64,000 nucleotides of DNA from Thalassotalea eurytherma (GTDB lineage Bacteria > Pseudomonadota > Gammaproteobacteria > Enterobacterales > Alteromonadaceae): the NCBI RefSeq assembly GCF_030161415.1, contig NZ_BSSU01000010.1:124001-188000 (forward strand), given 5' to 3'. Below are positions 16,560 through 26,447 of this stretch, piece after piece. Below the pieces are notes generated by a model that saw nothing but the letters and a program-made list of their open reading frames with translations, searched no databases and was not told the origin of the DNA. Each line of letters opens with the position of its first letter. The first letter of the stretch is position 1. A program made the position numbers and the translations under genes.

Positions 16560-17738
16560 ATGCAAAAACTTTTACGCCATATCGTAACGACAATTATCAC
16601 GTCAATCACAATACTAATGCCTGCCCACGCTCAATGGTATCAAGCATCTGGTAGTTCATTTATTGACAGCAGTGGTAAGAATATTGCCAAAACACGTGCG
16701 ACAGAAAACGCGTTGAAAAAAGCGTTACTTGTGGCCGGTGCTTCTGTGTCGAGTGTTCAGCAAGTTGTTAATGGCTTAATGACTAAAGATGAGCTCAGCG
16801 TGCGTGCTAGCGGCATTGTTAACGGGTTTGAAATAGTCGAAGAGCAGCATCAAGATAACGTCGTTACCGTAACGATAAGAGCTGATATTTTCCCACAAGA
16901 GAAAAAATGCTTTGCCGCTGATTATCAAAAGCGCCTATTGGTAACAAAAACCCATATTAAGCATCGTGAACAAGCCAATATCGGTGGTATCTACTCGCTT
17001 GATAAACAGATTGCTCATCAATTGAATGCACAACTACAAAGCAATACCCGTTATATGCAAACCCAATTGGCACTTAGCAATACAACAGAATTCGCCCGTT
17101 ACATTGACAGTTTTGAACAAAACAAATTAAAAGATTTGACCAGGGGCATTGCAAATATGACGCAAAGTCAATTTGTCCTTTACACAGAAATAACCGACTT
17201 ATCGTTTGATCAAGACGCGACGAATTCTTGGAAATTTTGGCAAGAAAAAATCTTGCCACGCAACTTTGGCTTAACAATACATTTATTTGATGGTAATACA
17301 GGTGAGTCGTTTTTGAGCGAACAATATCATGCCTCATCGCCATGGACATATAAATACCGTGAGCAAGTAGATGTGGCGAGTAATCACTTTCAAACTAGCC
17401 CATATGGTTTAGCAATTAATCGATTACTAGAACAAGCAGTGATGGATTTAGACGAGTCATTAATGTGCCAGCCATCACAGGCTAAAATCATTCACGCCGG
17501 TGAAACGGAACTTTTACTCAATATCGGTAAGAAGCATGGCGTAAAACAAGGTGATGAGTTTTCTCTTTTACACCAAGAAAATTTTATCGCAAACAATGGT
17601 CAACAGTACTCTGGCTTCAATGTTAGCGCCTATAAGGTAAAAGTCACAAAAGTTACGCAAGATACTGCGACAGTGACGACACTAGATGGTGAGATACTTG
17701 GCAATATACAACACAATGATTTAGCAGTAAGATATTAA
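16560..17738 (+). CDS. flgT: Flagellar assembly protein FlgT
   Basis: The 392-residue exported protein has a signal peptide ending MPAHA|QW. The N-terminal domain (WYQASGSSF, ATENALKKALLVAGASV), the middle domain and the C-terminal domain (ELLLNIGKKHGVKQGDEFSL) correspond to the three-domain FlgT of Vibrio. There FlgT forms the H-ring around the LP ring and helps recruit the stator-associated T ring. It is divergent from flgO-flgP, with a 171-bp shared promoter region. A weak terminator and a tRNA gene follow. The length is close to that of other FlgT proteins. Confidence 0.92.
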   Translation: MQKLLRHIVTTIITSITILMPAHAQWYQASGSSFIDSSGKNIAKTRATENALKKALLVAGASVSSVQQVVNGLMTKDELSVRASGIVNGFEIVEEQHQDNVVTVTIRADIFPQEKKCFAADYQKRLLVTKTHIKHREQANIGGIYSLDKQIAHQLNAQLQSNTRYMQTQLALSNTTEFARYIDSFEQNKLKDLTRGIANMTQSQFVLYTEITDLSFDQDATNSWKFWQEKILPRNFGLTIHLFDGNTGESFLSEQYHASSPWTYKYREQVDVASNHFQTSPYGLAINRLLEQAVMDLDESLMCQPSQAKIIHAGETELLLNIGKKHGVKQGDEFSLLHQENFIANNGQQYSGFNVSAYKVKVTKVTQDTATVTTLDGEILGNIQHNDLAVRY

Positions 17739-17742
17739 TAAT

Positions 17743-17771
17743 GCTAGCCTTTAACTATTGGGCTAGCTTTT
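17743..17771 (+). terminator. Terminator after flgT
   Basis: GCTAGCC (17743-17749) pairs with GGCTAGC (17761-17767), followed by TTTT. Confidence 0.65.
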
Positions 17772-17779
17772 CAAACAAA

Positions 17780-17856
17780 GTCCCTGTAGCTCAGCTGGAT
17801 AGAGCATTCGCCTCCTAAGCGAAGGGTCGGACGTTCGAATCGTCTCAGGGACGCCA
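17780..17856 (+). tRNA. tRNA-Arg, anticodon CCT
   Basis: A full cloverleaf is present: acceptor GTCCCTG (17780-17786) with CAGGGAC (17846-17852), discriminator G, and encoded CCA at 17854-17856. The anticodon stem TTCGC/GCGAA encloses the loop CTCCTAA, giving anticodon CCT at 17814-17816. The T loop is GTTCGAATC. It reads the rare AGG codon. No integrase or attachment-site repeat is seen beside it. Confidence 0.96.
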
Positions 17857-17989
17857 CCTTTTTTACCTCCCCCAAATAAACATTAGAAAAACTAATCCGA
17901 CAATACTAATTTATTTCAATTGTATGCGCTTCAATTGCATTTATAATGCGCGCTCTTTTTTTAAACAATTTTAGGAGTAATACCCACTA

Positions 17990-18262
17990 ATGAACGAAAT
18001 GTTCTTCGACATCATCAGCTGGCTTGGCTTGGCTTTATGTATCGGTGCTTTTTTTATTAAAGATATCATTAAACTGCGTCTGGTAACGTTTATCGGTTGT
18101 ATGTGTTTGGGTATCTATTACACGCATATTGATGTTGTTCAGGGTATGATTTCTAATGTAATTATTTTAGGCATCAACGGTGCTTATCTATTTAAATTTA
18201 AATTTGCCAAGTTATTTAAACGAAACAAAACAAATTTTGAAGACGACCTAGAATATAGCTAA
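17990..18262 (+). CDS. ygjV: YgjV-family small inner-membrane protein
   Basis: This 90-residue protein has three hydrophobic helices and a charged C-terminal tail (KFKFAKLFKRNK, DDLEY). The pattern IISWLGLALCIGAFFIKDIIKLR, then GCMCLGIYYTHIDVVQGMISN, resembles the YgjV family of inner-membrane proteins, which has no assigned function. The family is usually ~180 residues in E. coli; this short form is common in marine gammaproteobacteria. AGGAG lies about 11 nt before the ATG, a slightly long spacing. A strong terminator follows. Confidence 0.75.
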   Translation: MNEMFFDIISWLGLALCIGAFFIKDIIKLRLVTFIGCMCLGIYYTHIDVVQGMISNVIILGINGAYLFKFKFAKLFKRNKTNFEDDLEYS

Positions 18263-18278
18263 TCGATCTTCAGGCATA

Positions 18279-18306
18279 AAAAAACCCGCTAACTGCGGGT
18301 TTTTTA
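18279..18306 (+). terminator. Terminator of ygjV
   Basis: AACCCGC and GCGGGTT form a 7-bp stem with a TAACT loop, with A- and T-runs on either side. It can serve the convergent small gene at 18331 as well. Confidence 0.9.
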
Positions 18307-18330
18307 CGTTTAAATCCTTTGCTAGGCAGA

Positions 18331-18465
18331 TTAATTACTCTGCTCTACAACAATGTCCTTATCTCCATCTGTGGCGCTATTACTGAAAAAAGCTGATACG
18401 GCTAAAACAGCTACAGCTAGCATCACGGTGGTCAATTTCAATCCCCTAGGAGATGACCTATTCAT
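18331..18465 (-). CDS. Putative 44-residue single-helix membrane protein
   Basis: A 45-codon frame on the minus strand starts with ATG at 18465 and stops with TAA at 18331. An AAGG lies 7-10 nt ahead of the ATG. The peptide starts with a basic head (NRSSPRGLK), then one hydrophobic helix (LTTVMLAVAVLAVSAFF), then an acidic tail (DGDKDIVVEQSN). This is a textbook positive-inside single-pass layout. It is flanked by a bidirectional terminator on its 3' side. No known family is recognised. It is not supported by homology from this sequence alone. Confidence 0.5.
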   Translation of the reverse strand: MNRSSPRGLKLTTVMLAVAVLAVSAFFSNSATDGDKDIVVEQSN

Positions 18466-18597
18466 ATTTTGCCTTCGGAGTGTACTCGTTATTATTATTA
18501 CCGACTCTCAATAATCGAGACTACGTGATTAACGAATTAATTTCAATAACTTAATACGTTTTAACAGTTATTTTAAGACGTTTCACCGCATATACAG

Positions 18598-19521
18598 TTA
18601 ATAACCTCGTACTTTATCGACAAGATTCGTAATTTCTTCACTTTTTGTCATCGCTAAATAGTTTAATACTACCTGTTCAATGATTTGTTTTTGATCAGTA
18701 ATCGCTGCAATGTGAGGCGTAATATCAATATTCTCTATCTGCCAAAAGCGATGAGACTTAGGCAAAGGTTCTTGCTGAAAAACATCTAAGGTTGCTCCGG
18801 CTATGTCATATTCTCGACAAGCTGTGGCTAGCGCATTCTCATCAACAGTATTTCCTCTGCCGACATTAATTAACCAACTCTCTTTTCTACATGCAGCTAA
18901 AAATGGCTGGTTAATTAAATGTCTTGTTTCAGGTGTATCGGGTAGCAAGTTAATGACATAGTCAGCATTGCCAAGTTGCTCAAATAGCGCTTCTTTGCCA
19001 AAGTAGCACGGATAAGCTTTATCGAGTTTTTCTGAACGACTCCAACCGGTGACAGCTAATCCATTTTCAATGAGTTTATTTGCGACAACGTCACCTATTT
19101 TGCCAACACCTAACACTAACACATGATTACCTTGCAGGCGTCGCTGAAATTTCCAATTTTCATCTAGCTGCTGACGAGCAAAAACACCCAGTCGACATTT
19201 CCTCATTAAAATCACAGCTAAAACATATTCTGCCATTTGGGCTGCAAGTGATTGATCAACAATCCGAGAAAGTAAGATGTGGCTAGGAATTTCATTATCA
19301 TAAGTAAAATGGTCTACGCCAGCACCTAGAGATTGCGCCACTTTAAGATTCGGTAGCTGTTGCCATATATCTCGAGGGTGCTTCCACATAACGGCAAAAG
19401 TAACTTTTTCTGGACATTGAATATTAGGCCAGAGCTCAATTTCTTCATTTGGCAGTCGTTCTTGTAAGAGCTTTTGTAATTTTTCAGCATTACGATCAGT
19501 AATGACAAGTGCAATCGACAT
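18598..19521 (-). CDS. ghrA: D-2-hydroxyacid dehydrogenase, GhrA-like glyoxylate/hydroxypyruvate reductase
   Basis: The 307-residue cytoplasmic enzyme has the NAD(P)-binding GxGxxG at residues 138-143 (LGVGKIG). The catalytic triad of the 2-hydroxyacid dehydrogenases is present: R222 in NVGRG, E251 in QQEPLP, H270 in ITPHIAA. SLGAGVDHF near residue 65 and the overall length fit the GhrA subgroup, which reduces glyoxylate and hydroxypyruvate to glycolate and glycerate. That fits a window that also carries the glyoxylate shunt, but the exact substrate is inferred. It is monocistronic and divergent from tkt, with 226 bp between them. Confidence 0.85.
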   Translation of the reverse strand: MSIALVITDRNAEKLQKLLQERLPNEEIELWPNIQCPEKVTFAVMWKHPRDIWQQLPNLKVAQSLGAGVDHFTYDNEIPSHILLSRIVDQSLAAQMAEYVLAVILMRKCRLGVFARQQLDENWKFQRRLQGNHVLVLGVGKIGDVVANKLIENGLAVTGWSRSEKLDKAYPCYFGKEALFEQLGNADYVINLLPDTPETRHLINQPFLAACRKESWLINVGRGNTVDENALATACREYDIAGATLDVFQQEPLPKSHRFWQIENIDITPHIAAITDQKQIIEQVVLNYLAMTKSEEITNLVDKVRGY

Positions 19522-19747
19522 AGCGTTTAAAACCTAATACTTTTTCTTAAAATGTTAATAAAGTCAGTAGTATCACAAACTTTTATTTTTTATAAAATTT
19601 TTTATCAAACGAACCCATCTATCAAAAACTCGCTATACATCTAAAAACATACAAGAAATAAGATAATATTATTTGCAGTCAGTTCGCTGGTGAGCGAGAA
19701 TACGCCAACTTTCCTTCACAACAAAATTACTGAGTTCAGGAGCAATT

Positions 19748-21730
19748 ATGCCTTCTCGTCAACAATTGGCCAATGCTATTCGTGCGTTAAGTATGGATGC
19801 CGTTCAAAAAGCAAAATCAGGACACCCTGGTGCACCTATGGGTATGGCAGATATTGCCGAAGTTTTATGGCGTGATCACCTAAAACACAACCCAACTGAT
19901 CCTAACTGGGCTGACCGTGACCGATTTATTCTGTCTAACGGCCATGGCTCAATGTTGATTTATTCGCTTCTGCATTTGTCTGGTTATGATTTACCAATGT
20001 CAGAAATTGAAAACTTCCGTCAATTGCATTCAAAAACACCAGGTCACCCTGAGTACGGTTATACGCCAGGTGTTGAAACAACTACTGGCCCGTTAGGCGC
20101 AGGTATCTCAAATGCCGTAGGTATGGCAATTGCGGAAAAAACATTAGCTGCTCAATTTAACCGTGACGGCCATAACATTGTTGACCATTTCACTTACTGT
20201 TTCTTAGGTGACGGTTGTTTAATGGAAGGTATCTCTCATGAAGCATGTTCATTAGCAGGTACATTAGGTTTAGGTAAATTAGTCGCTTTTTGGGATGACA
20301 ACGGTATTTCTATCGATGGTCATGTTGAAGGTTGGTTTACCGATGACACACCAGCACGTTTTGAAGCCTATGGCTGGCATGTGATTAGTGGCGTAGACGG
20401 TCATAATCCTGAAGCGATTAATGCAGCGATTGAAGAAGCTAAATCAGTCACAGACAAGCCAACAATGATTTGTTGTAAAACCATTATTGGTTTTGGTTCA
20501 CCGAACAAATCAGGTACCCATGATTGTCATGGCGCACCATTAGGTGATGATGAGATTGCAGCAGCACGAGAATTCTTAAACTGGCCACATGCACCATTTG
20601 TCATCCCTGAAGATATTGCAGCTGACTGGAGCCAACAAGATAAAGGTCAATCAAGCCAATCTGCTTGGAATGACAAATTTGCAGCCTATAAAGTAGCTCA
20701 CCCTGAACTCGCTGGCGAATATGAACGCCGTGTCATTAATGGTGATTTACCAAGCGAATTTGAAGCAAAAGCTAACGCGTACATTCAAGAAACACAAGCT
20801 AAAGCTGAAAACATTGCTTCGCGTAAGGCGTCACAAAATACAATTGAAGCTTTTGGTCAAATGTTACCTGAATTATTAGGTGGTAGCGCTGACTTAGCAG
20901 GCTCTAACTTAACCTTATGGTCCGGTTCAAAAGGTATTGAAACAGATCCTGCTGGTAACTACATCTTCTATGGTGTGCGTGAATTTGGTATGAGCGGTAT
21001 CATGAATGGTATTTCTTTACATGGTGGTTTTATTAACTACGGTGCAACGTTCATGATGTTCATGGAATACGCGAGAAACGCGGTACGTATGTCGGCATTA
21101 ATGGGTATTCAAAACATTTTCGTTTACACCCATGATTCAATTGGACAAGGTGAAGATGGCCCAACCCATCAACCTATTGAGCAATTAACCAACTTACGTA
21201 CAACACCAAACATGGTGACATGGCGCCCTGCCGATGGTACTGAATCTGCTGTTGCATGGAAAAACGCTGTTGAGCGCCAAAATGCGCCAACATCACTTAT
21301 TTTCTCTCGCCAAGGCTTACCTGCGTTAGCGCGCACAGATGCTCAAGTAACTGACATTGCTAAAGGTGGCTATATCTTAAAAGATAGCGTAGGTGCACCT
21401 GAGGTTATTTTAATTGCGACAGGTTCTGAAGTGTCATTAGCATTAAAAGCGGCAGAGCAACTTGGTGATAAAGTACGTGTGGTTTCAATGCCATCAACAA
21501 ATATCTTTGATGCTCAAGATGCTGATTATAAAGAGTCAGTATTGCCTTCAAGCGTGACAAAACGTGTTGCGATTGAAGCTGCTCACACAGATTTTTGGTA
21601 CAAGTATGTCGGCTTTGCAGGCAAAGTAGTTGGCATGACGACCTTTGGTGAATCTGCACCAGGTGGCGCATTAATGGACCACTTTGGCTTTACTGTAGAA
21701 AACGTTGTTAATACAGCAAATAGCTTATAA
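19748..21730 (+). CDS. tkt: Transketolase
   Basis: This 660-residue, full-length cytoplasmic enzyme transfers two-carbon units between sugar phosphates in the pentose phosphate pathway, using thiamine diphosphate and Mg2+. The ThDP motif starts GDGCLMEG and runs to WDDN near residues 155-190. The substrate-phosphate His residues are in SGHPG and SNGHGS, and the activating Glu lies in VREFGMS. CAGGAG lies 5 nt before the ATG. It heads the tkt-epd-pgk-fba series typical of gammaproteobacteria. A terminator-like hairpin separates it from epd, so the later genes may depend partly on read-through or their own promoters. Confidence 0.97.
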   Translation: MPSRQQLANAIRALSMDAVQKAKSGHPGAPMGMADIAEVLWRDHLKHNPTDPNWADRDRFILSNGHGSMLIYSLLHLSGYDLPMSEIENFRQLHSKTPGHPEYGYTPGVETTTGPLGAGISNAVGMAIAEKTLAAQFNRDGHNIVDHFTYCFLGDGCLMEGISHEACSLAGTLGLGKLVAFWDDNGISIDGHVEGWFTDDTPARFEAYGWHVISGVDGHNPEAINAAIEEAKSVTDKPTMICCKTIIGFGSPNKSGTHDCHGAPLGDDEIAAAREFLNWPHAPFVIPEDIAADWSQQDKGQSSQSAWNDKFAAYKVAHPELAGEYERRVINGDLPSEFEAKANAYIQETQAKAENIASRKASQNTIEAFGQMLPELLGGSADLAGSNLTLWSGSKGIETDPAGNYIFYGVREFGMSGIMNGISLHGGFINYGATFMMFMEYARNAVRMSALMGIQNIFVYTHDSIGQGEDGPTHQPIEQLTNLRTTPNMVTWRPADGTESAVAWKNAVERQNAPTSLIFSRQGLPALARTDAQVTDIAKGGYILKDSVGAPEVILIATGSEVSLALKAAEQLGDKVRVVSMPSTNIFDAQDADYKESVLPSSVTKRVAIEAAHTDFWYKYVGFAGKVVGMTTFGESAPGGALMDHFGFTVENVVNTANSL

Positions 21731-21754
21731 ATAACCGTTATTGTTACCCTAAAA

Positions 21755-21784
21755 GCGCCGAACAAATAGTTCGGCGTTTATTTC
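21755..21784 (+). terminator. Terminator-like hairpin between tkt and epd
   Basis: CGCCGAAC (21756-21763) and GTTCGGCG (21769-21776) form an 8-bp GC-rich stem with loop AAATA, followed by TTTATTT. It may reduce read-through into epd. Confidence 0.75.
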
Positions 21785-21797
21785 ATGTAAGAGAGTT

Positions 21798-22808
21798 ATG
21801 TCGGTAAATATAGCCATAAATGGGTTAGGTAGAATTGGGCGTAGCGTGCTACGAGCAATCTTTGAAACCAACCGCCAACATCAAATCAATATCGTTGCCA
21901 TCAATGAACTGGCTGACATAGAAGGTATTGCACATCTATTAAAGTACGACAGTACCCATGGCCGCTTCCCTTTTGAAGTGAGACACAATCAACGCCAGTT
22001 GTTTATCAATGATCATGAAATCAATATTAGTCACCACAAAAGCTTAAACGCGCTTGAATGGGCTGAGCACAATGTTGATATCGTACTAGAATGTTCAGGC
22101 GTATATAACACCCGAGAAGATGGTGAAGGCCACCTAAAACAAGGTGCCAAAAAAGTACTGTTTTCACAACCTGTGGCTAAAGACATAGATAACACCGTCA
22201 TTTATGGCATTAATCAAGATAGCTTATTGCCTGAACATACCCTTGTTTCAAATGGCTCCTGCACAACCAATTGTATTGTGCCGGTGATCAAAGCAATTGA
22301 TGATGCTTTTGGTGTTGAAAGTGGCACGATTACAACGATTCATTCGTCAATGCATGATCAACAAGTCATTGACGCCTACCATAGCGATTTACGCAGAACT
22401 CGAGCAGCGAGCCAATCCATTATTCCTGTTGATACCAAACTTGCATTAGGTATTGAGCGAATTTTACCTAAGTTTGCTGGCCGATTTGAAGCCATTGCTG
22501 TGCGTGTTCCTACCATTAATGTAACAGCGATGGATTTGAGCGTTACGGTAAATACCGATGTTGCTATAGAAGATATTAATCAAGCAATCGTTAAAGCAAC
22601 AGGCAATGGTCTTTCAGGTATTTTGGGATACACAGAAGAGCCTTTAGTTTCTATCGACTTTAATCATGACCCTCATTCCTGTATTGTCGATGGCAATCAA
22701 ACACGTGTTAGTCACAAGCGTTTAGTTAAAATGCTAGTGTGGTGTGACAACGAATGGGGCTTTGCCAATAGAATGTTAGATACAGCTTTAGCCATGGCTA
22801 AAGTATAA
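21798..22808 (+). CDS. epd: D-erythrose-4-phosphate dehydrogenase
   Basis: The 336-residue enzyme is related to GAPDH. The NAD-binding [14 protein letters not shown] is at the N-terminus and the catalytic Cys is C155 in SNGSCTTNC. The segment [20 protein letters not shown] and the genomic position between tkt and pgk identify it as Epd rather than GapA. Epd oxidises erythrose 4-phosphate to 4-phosphoerythronate, the first step of the DXP-dependent pyridoxal phosphate pathway. Tkt can supply or consume the substrate, which fits the order. The 3' neighbour pgk begins 38 nt later, so epd-pgk are probably co-transcribed. Confidence 0.95.
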   Translation: MSVNIAINGLGRIGRSVLRAIFETNRQHQINIVAINELADIEGIAHLLKYDSTHGRFPFEVRHNQRQLFINDHEINISHHKSLNALEWAEHNVDIVLECSGVYNTREDGEGHLKQGAKKVLFSQPVAKDIDNTVIYGINQDSLLPEHTLVSNGSCTTNCIVPVIKAIDDAFGVESGTITTIHSSMHDQQVIDAYHSDLRRTRAASQSIIPVDTKLALGIERILPKFAGRFEAIAVRVPTINVTAMDLSVTVNTDVAIEDINQAIVKATGNGLSGILGYTEEPLVSIDFNHDPHSCIVDGNQTRVSHKRLVKMLVWCDNEWGFANRMLDTALAMAKV

Positions 22809-22846
22809 ATTTTTATTATTACACTTTTGTTCAAACGGAGTTAATC

Positions 22847-24028
22847 ATGTCAGTAATCAAAATGAGTGATTTAGCACTTGCCAATCAACGCGTTTTAATC
22901 CGTGAAGATTTAAATGTGCCAGTAAAAGGCGGTAAAATCACTTCAGATGCTCGCTTAAAAGCAGCATTACCTACCCTTAAATTAGCCTTAGAATCTGGTG
23001 CAAAAGTGATGGTAATGTCACATTTAGGTCGCCCTACTGAGGGTGAATTTAATGCTGAGTTTTCTTTACAACCAGTTGTTGACTACCTTGCCGCAGCACT
23101 TAACTACCCTGTTCGTCTAGTCACTGAATACCTTGACGGTGTTGAGGTTGGCGCTGGTGAATTAGTTGTTTTTGAAAACATTCGCTTTAACGTAGGTGAA
23201 AAGAAAAACGATGAAGGTTTAGCTAAGCAGTTAGCGAGCTTATGTGACGTATTTGTTATGGATGCCTTTGGCACCGCACATAGAGCACAGGCAAGTACAC
23301 ACGGCGTTGCTAAATTTGCACCAACAGCTTGCGCAGGTCCATTACTTGCAGCTGAATTAGACGCTTTAGGTAAAGCATTAGATAACCCTGCTCGCCCTCT
23401 CGTAGCGATTGTAGGTGGTTCAAAAGTATCAACAAAGCTTACCGTACTTGATTCTTTGGCTGGCATCGTAGATCAATTAGTTGTTGGTGGTGGTATTGCT
23501 AATACCTTTATTGCCGCTCAAGGCCATGGCGTAGGTAAATCGCTTTACGAACAAGATTTAGTTGCAGAAGCTCAACGCTTAACGAAACAAGCACAAAACA
23601 ACGGCGGTGATATCCCTGTTCCAACAGATGTTGTTGTTGGCACAGAGTTTTCAGAATCAGCGGTTGCAACATTAAAAAATGTTGCTGACGTAAGTGACGA
23701 AGACATGATTTTTGACATTGGTCCAGACTCTGCAAAAGCACTTGCTAGCATATTAGAAAATGCCGGCACTATTGTTTGGAATGGCCCTGTTGGCGTATTC
23801 GAATTTGATCAGTTTGGTAAAGGTACAGAAGCGATTGCTCAAGCGATTGCGAATTCAAAAGCATTTTCTATCGCAGGTGGCGGTGATACATTAGCAGCTG
23901 TTGATAAATACAACATTGCAGATAAAGTATCTTATATCTCCACTGGCGGTGGTGCCTTCCTAGAGTTTTTAGAAGGTAAAAAGCTACCAGCTGTAGCTAT
24001 ACTTGAAGAAAGAGCCAAACAAGTATAA
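22847..24028 (+). CDS. pgk: Phosphoglycerate kinase
   Basis: This is a 393-residue glycolytic enzyme that makes ATP from 1,3-bisphosphoglycerate. Landmarks include [61 protein letters not shown] and the glycine-rich [14 protein letters not shown]. Both Rossmann-like domains are complete and the length is normal. A CGGAG lies 8 nt before the ATG. A long hairpin terminator follows, and fba has a separate 280-bp upstream region. Confidence 0.97.
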   Translation: MSVIKMSDLALANQRVLIREDLNVPVKGGKITSDARLKAALPTLKLALESGAKVMVMSHLGRPTEGEFNAEFSLQPVVDYLAAALNYPVRLVTEYLDGVEVGAGELVVFENIRFNVGEKKNDEGLAKQLASLCDVFVMDAFGTAHRAQASTHGVAKFAPTACAGPLLAAELDALGKALDNPARPLVAIVGGSKVSTKLTVLDSLAGIVDQLVVGGGIANTFIAAQGHGVGKSLYEQDLVAEAQRLTKQAQNNGGDIPVPTDVVVGTEFSESAVATLKNVADVSDEDMIFDIGPDSAKALASILENAGTIVWNGPVGVFEFDQFGKGTEAIAQAIANSKAFSIAGGGDTLAAVDKYNIADKVSYISTGGGAFLEFLEGKKLPAVAILEERAKQV

Positions 24029-24071
24029 AAATAAAGTAAGCCGTTTTATACGGTGTAAACTTTTATCATAA

Positions 24072-24115
24072 AAAGCGCTAATTGAATGATTTCATCATTT
24101 TTATTAGCGTTTTTT
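24072..24115 (+). terminator. Terminator of the tkt-epd-pgk block
   Basis: CGCTAAT (24076-24082) pairs with ATTAGCG (24103-24109), with an inner ATGAT/ATCAT stem in the loop, then six T's. Confidence 0.85.
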
Positions 24116-24308
24116 CGTTATATACCGAACAAGATTTTACATCTAATAAAACTTCCGTCTTTTATCCTAAATTACCTTTATTTAGTTGGTCACTCTGTTA
24201 CAATTCGCGCCGAAAAATGAAAACTTTCAAAGGCAATTACATTTAATTACACGTTGCTTAATTATCAACGCTAATTCACCACTAAAAGTGTACGAGTAGG
24301 AGTTTAAA

Positions 24309-25373
24309 ATGGCTTTAGTTTCAATGCGTCAGATGCTAGATCACGCAGCTGAAAACGGATACGGCATTCCAGCATTTAACGTAAACAACTTAGAGCAAGT
24401 TCGTGCGATCATGATCGCCGCTGACAAAACCAACAGCCCAGTAATATTGCAAGGCTCGGCGGGTGCAAGAAAATACGCAGGCGCGCCTTTTCTGCGTCAC
24501 CTTATTTTAGCAGCAATTGAAGAATTCCCCCACATTCCAGTTGTTATGCACCAAGATCACGGTACATCGCCAAGTGTGTGTCAACGCTCTATTCAATTAG
24601 GCTTTTCATCGGTGATGATGGACGGCTCTTTAATGGATGATGGCAAGACTCCATCAAGCTACGAGTACAATGTTGATGTAACACGCAGAACAGTTGAAAT
24701 GGCTCACGCTTGTGGTGTTTCAGTTGAAGGCGAATTAGGCTGTTTAGGCTCACTCGAAACAGGTGAAGCAGGAGAAGAAGACGGCATTGGCGCTGCGGGT
24801 AAGTTAACCTTAGATCAAATGTTAACCGATCCAGAAGAAGCCGCTGACTTTGTTCAAAAAACTCAAGTTGACGCATTAGCTATTGCTTGTGGTACTTCAC
24901 ATGGCGCATATAAGTTCACTCGTCCACCAACAGGTGACATTTTAGCAATTGACCGTATTAAAGCGATTCATGCACGTATTCCTAATACACACCTAGTGAT
25001 GCACGGTTCTTCTTCGGTTCCGCAAGATTGGTTAGCTGTTATCAATGAATACGGTGGCAACATCCCTGAAACCTACGGTGTACCAGTTGAGCAAATTCAA
25101 GAAGGTATTAAGAATGGTGTTCGTAAGGTAAATATTGATACAGACTTACGTTTAGCATCTACTGGTGCTACACGTCGATTCCTAGCGCATAACCCTAGCG
25201 AATTCGACCCGCGTAAATTTTTAGCAGAAACGACCAAAGCGATGACGGATATTTGTGTTGACCGTTATGAAGCGTTTGGCGCTGCTGGCAATGCGAGCAA
25301 AATCAAACCTATTTCTTTAGATAATATGTTTACCCGCTATGAAAGTGGTGAGCTAAACGCATTAATCAAATAA
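24309..25373 (+). CDS. fba: Class II fructose-bisphosphate aldolase (Calvin-cycle subtype)
   Basis: The 354-residue, zinc-dependent aldolase cleaves or forms fructose 1,6-bisphosphate. It begins [23 protein letters not shown], the mark of the class II subtype first described from Calvin-cycle operons but widespread in gammaproteobacteria. Metal ligands are visible as His in VMHQDHG, His in GTSHGAYK and His in VMHGSSS. The phosphate-binding segment is [16 protein letters not shown] lies 7 nt before the ATG. It has its own upstream region of about 190 bp after the pgk terminator and is followed by a strong terminator. Confidence 0.96.
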   Translation: MALVSMRQMLDHAAENGYGIPAFNVNNLEQVRAIMIAADKTNSPVILQGSAGARKYAGAPFLRHLILAAIEEFPHIPVVMHQDHGTSPSVCQRSIQLGFSSVMMDGSLMDDGKTPSSYEYNVDVTRRTVEMAHACGVSVEGELGCLGSLETGEAGEEDGIGAAGKLTLDQMLTDPEEAADFVQKTQVDALAIACGTSHGAYKFTRPPTGDILAIDRIKAIHARIPNTHLVMHGSSSVPQDWLAVINEYGGNIPETYGVPVEQIQEGIKNGVRKVNIDTDLRLASTGATRRFLAHNPSEFDPRKFLAETTKAMTDICVDRYEAFGAAGNASKIKPISLDNMFTRYESGELNALIK

Positions 25374-25437
25374 CATTTTATCAGCGGGCACCGCTCGATA
25401 GAAAACGGGTTAATTATTTGTTAACATGTGGCAAGAT

Positions 25438-25467
25438 TAAAAAAAGAGGCTGAAGCCTCTTTTTTTA
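25438..25467 (+). terminator. Terminator of fba
   Basis: AGAGGC and GCCTCT form a stem with a TGAA tetraloop, with a seven-A run before and a long T-run after. Confidence 0.92.
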
Positions 25468-25616
25468 TATATAAATTTTGTTAAAAATGTTAACAGCTTA
25501 TAACCATTAGCAGTTAAAGGTATAGCCTTAATAATAAATATATATATAATAGCCCTAGCGCACGTTGTAAGCGCAATGGAATTACAAAACTCTAAAATAA
25601 AAACCGGAGAGTGCAC

Positions 25617-26447
25617 ATGGATACAGTAGTAAATTGGTTATCTGAAAACCAAGACTTATTAATTAATTTTGGCATCAAACTAGCGGTTGCCATTATTATC
25701 GTTTTTGTTGGTAAACTTCTGTCTCGCTTAGTTAGTCGCGGTGTTGCAAAAGTATTAAGCCACAAACAAGTTGATAAAACGGTTATATCTTTTGTTGAAA
25801 GCTTAGTTTACGGCTTAGCCTTCACATTAACGCTGATCGTTGCCATTTCCCACTTAGGCTTCAACACCTCATCACTAGTCGCAATTGTAGGTGCTGCTGG
25901 TTTAGCGATTGGTTTAGCGCTACAAGGTTCACTTTCTAACTTTGCTTCAGGTGTACTACTTATTTCTTTCCGCCCATTTAAAGCTGGCGATTTCGTTGAA
26001 GTAAGTGGCGTTGCGGGTATCGTTGAAGAAGTATTAATCTTCTCAACTAAGCTACGCACAGGCGATAACAAGACAGTAATTATTCCTAATGGTGCAATTA
26101 CTGGCGGCACGATTACAAACTATTCAGCTAAGCCGACACGTCGTATAGACCTTGTTATCGGTGTAAGTTATGACGCTAACTTAGCACAAACTCGCCAAAT
26201 TCTTGCTGACGTTGTAAGCAAAGACGAACGCGTGTTAAAAGATCAGGACGTAACAATAGGTGTCAGCGAACTAGCAGATAGTTCAGTTAATATCGTGGTT
26301 CGTCCTTGGGTTAAATCTGGCGATTACTGGCCAGTATATTTTGATTTACTAGAAAACATAAAAGTTGCACTTGATGAAGCTGGAATTGAAATTCCATACC
26401 CTCATCTATCTGTGCAGGTGAATAACGAGAGTAGCAATGAAAACTAA
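25617..26447 (+). CDS. mscS: Small-conductance mechanosensitive channel, MscS family
   Basis: The 276-residue inner-membrane channel releases solutes under hypo-osmotic shock. Three membrane helices lie in residues ~15-130. The pore helix TM3 is the Gly/Ala-rich GAAGLAIGLALQGSLSNFASG, followed by LLISFRPFKAGDFVEV of the beta domain and a C-terminal alpha/beta domain. Length and pattern match E. coli MscS (286 residues). The start is the ATG at 25617 with GGAGA upstream; an in-frame GTG at 25611 is also possible. The 3' end overlaps the DUF481 gene by 11 nt, so translation of the two is coupled. Confidence 0.94.
   Translation: MDTVVNWLSENQDLLINFGIKLAVAIIIVFVGKLLSRLVSRGVAKVLSHKQVDKTVISFVESLVYGLAFTLTLIVAISHLGFNTSSLVAIVGAAGLAIGLALQGSLSNFASGVLLISFRPFKAGDFVEVSGVAGIVEEVLIFSTKLRTGDNKTVIIPNGAITGGTITNYSAKPTRRIDLVIGVSYDANLAQTRQILADVVSKDERVLKDQDVTIGVSELADSSVNIVVRPWVKSGDYWPVYFDLLENIKVALDEAGIEIPYPHLSVQVNNESSNEN

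Noticed and set aside
17780-18597. Integration site of a genomic island at tRNA-Arg
   Set aside because: No integrase, no repeat of the tRNA 3' end downstream, and the following genes are ordinary.
23104-23466. 120-codon open frame on the minus strand
   Set aside because: Antisense shadow of pgk, which is complete and conserved.
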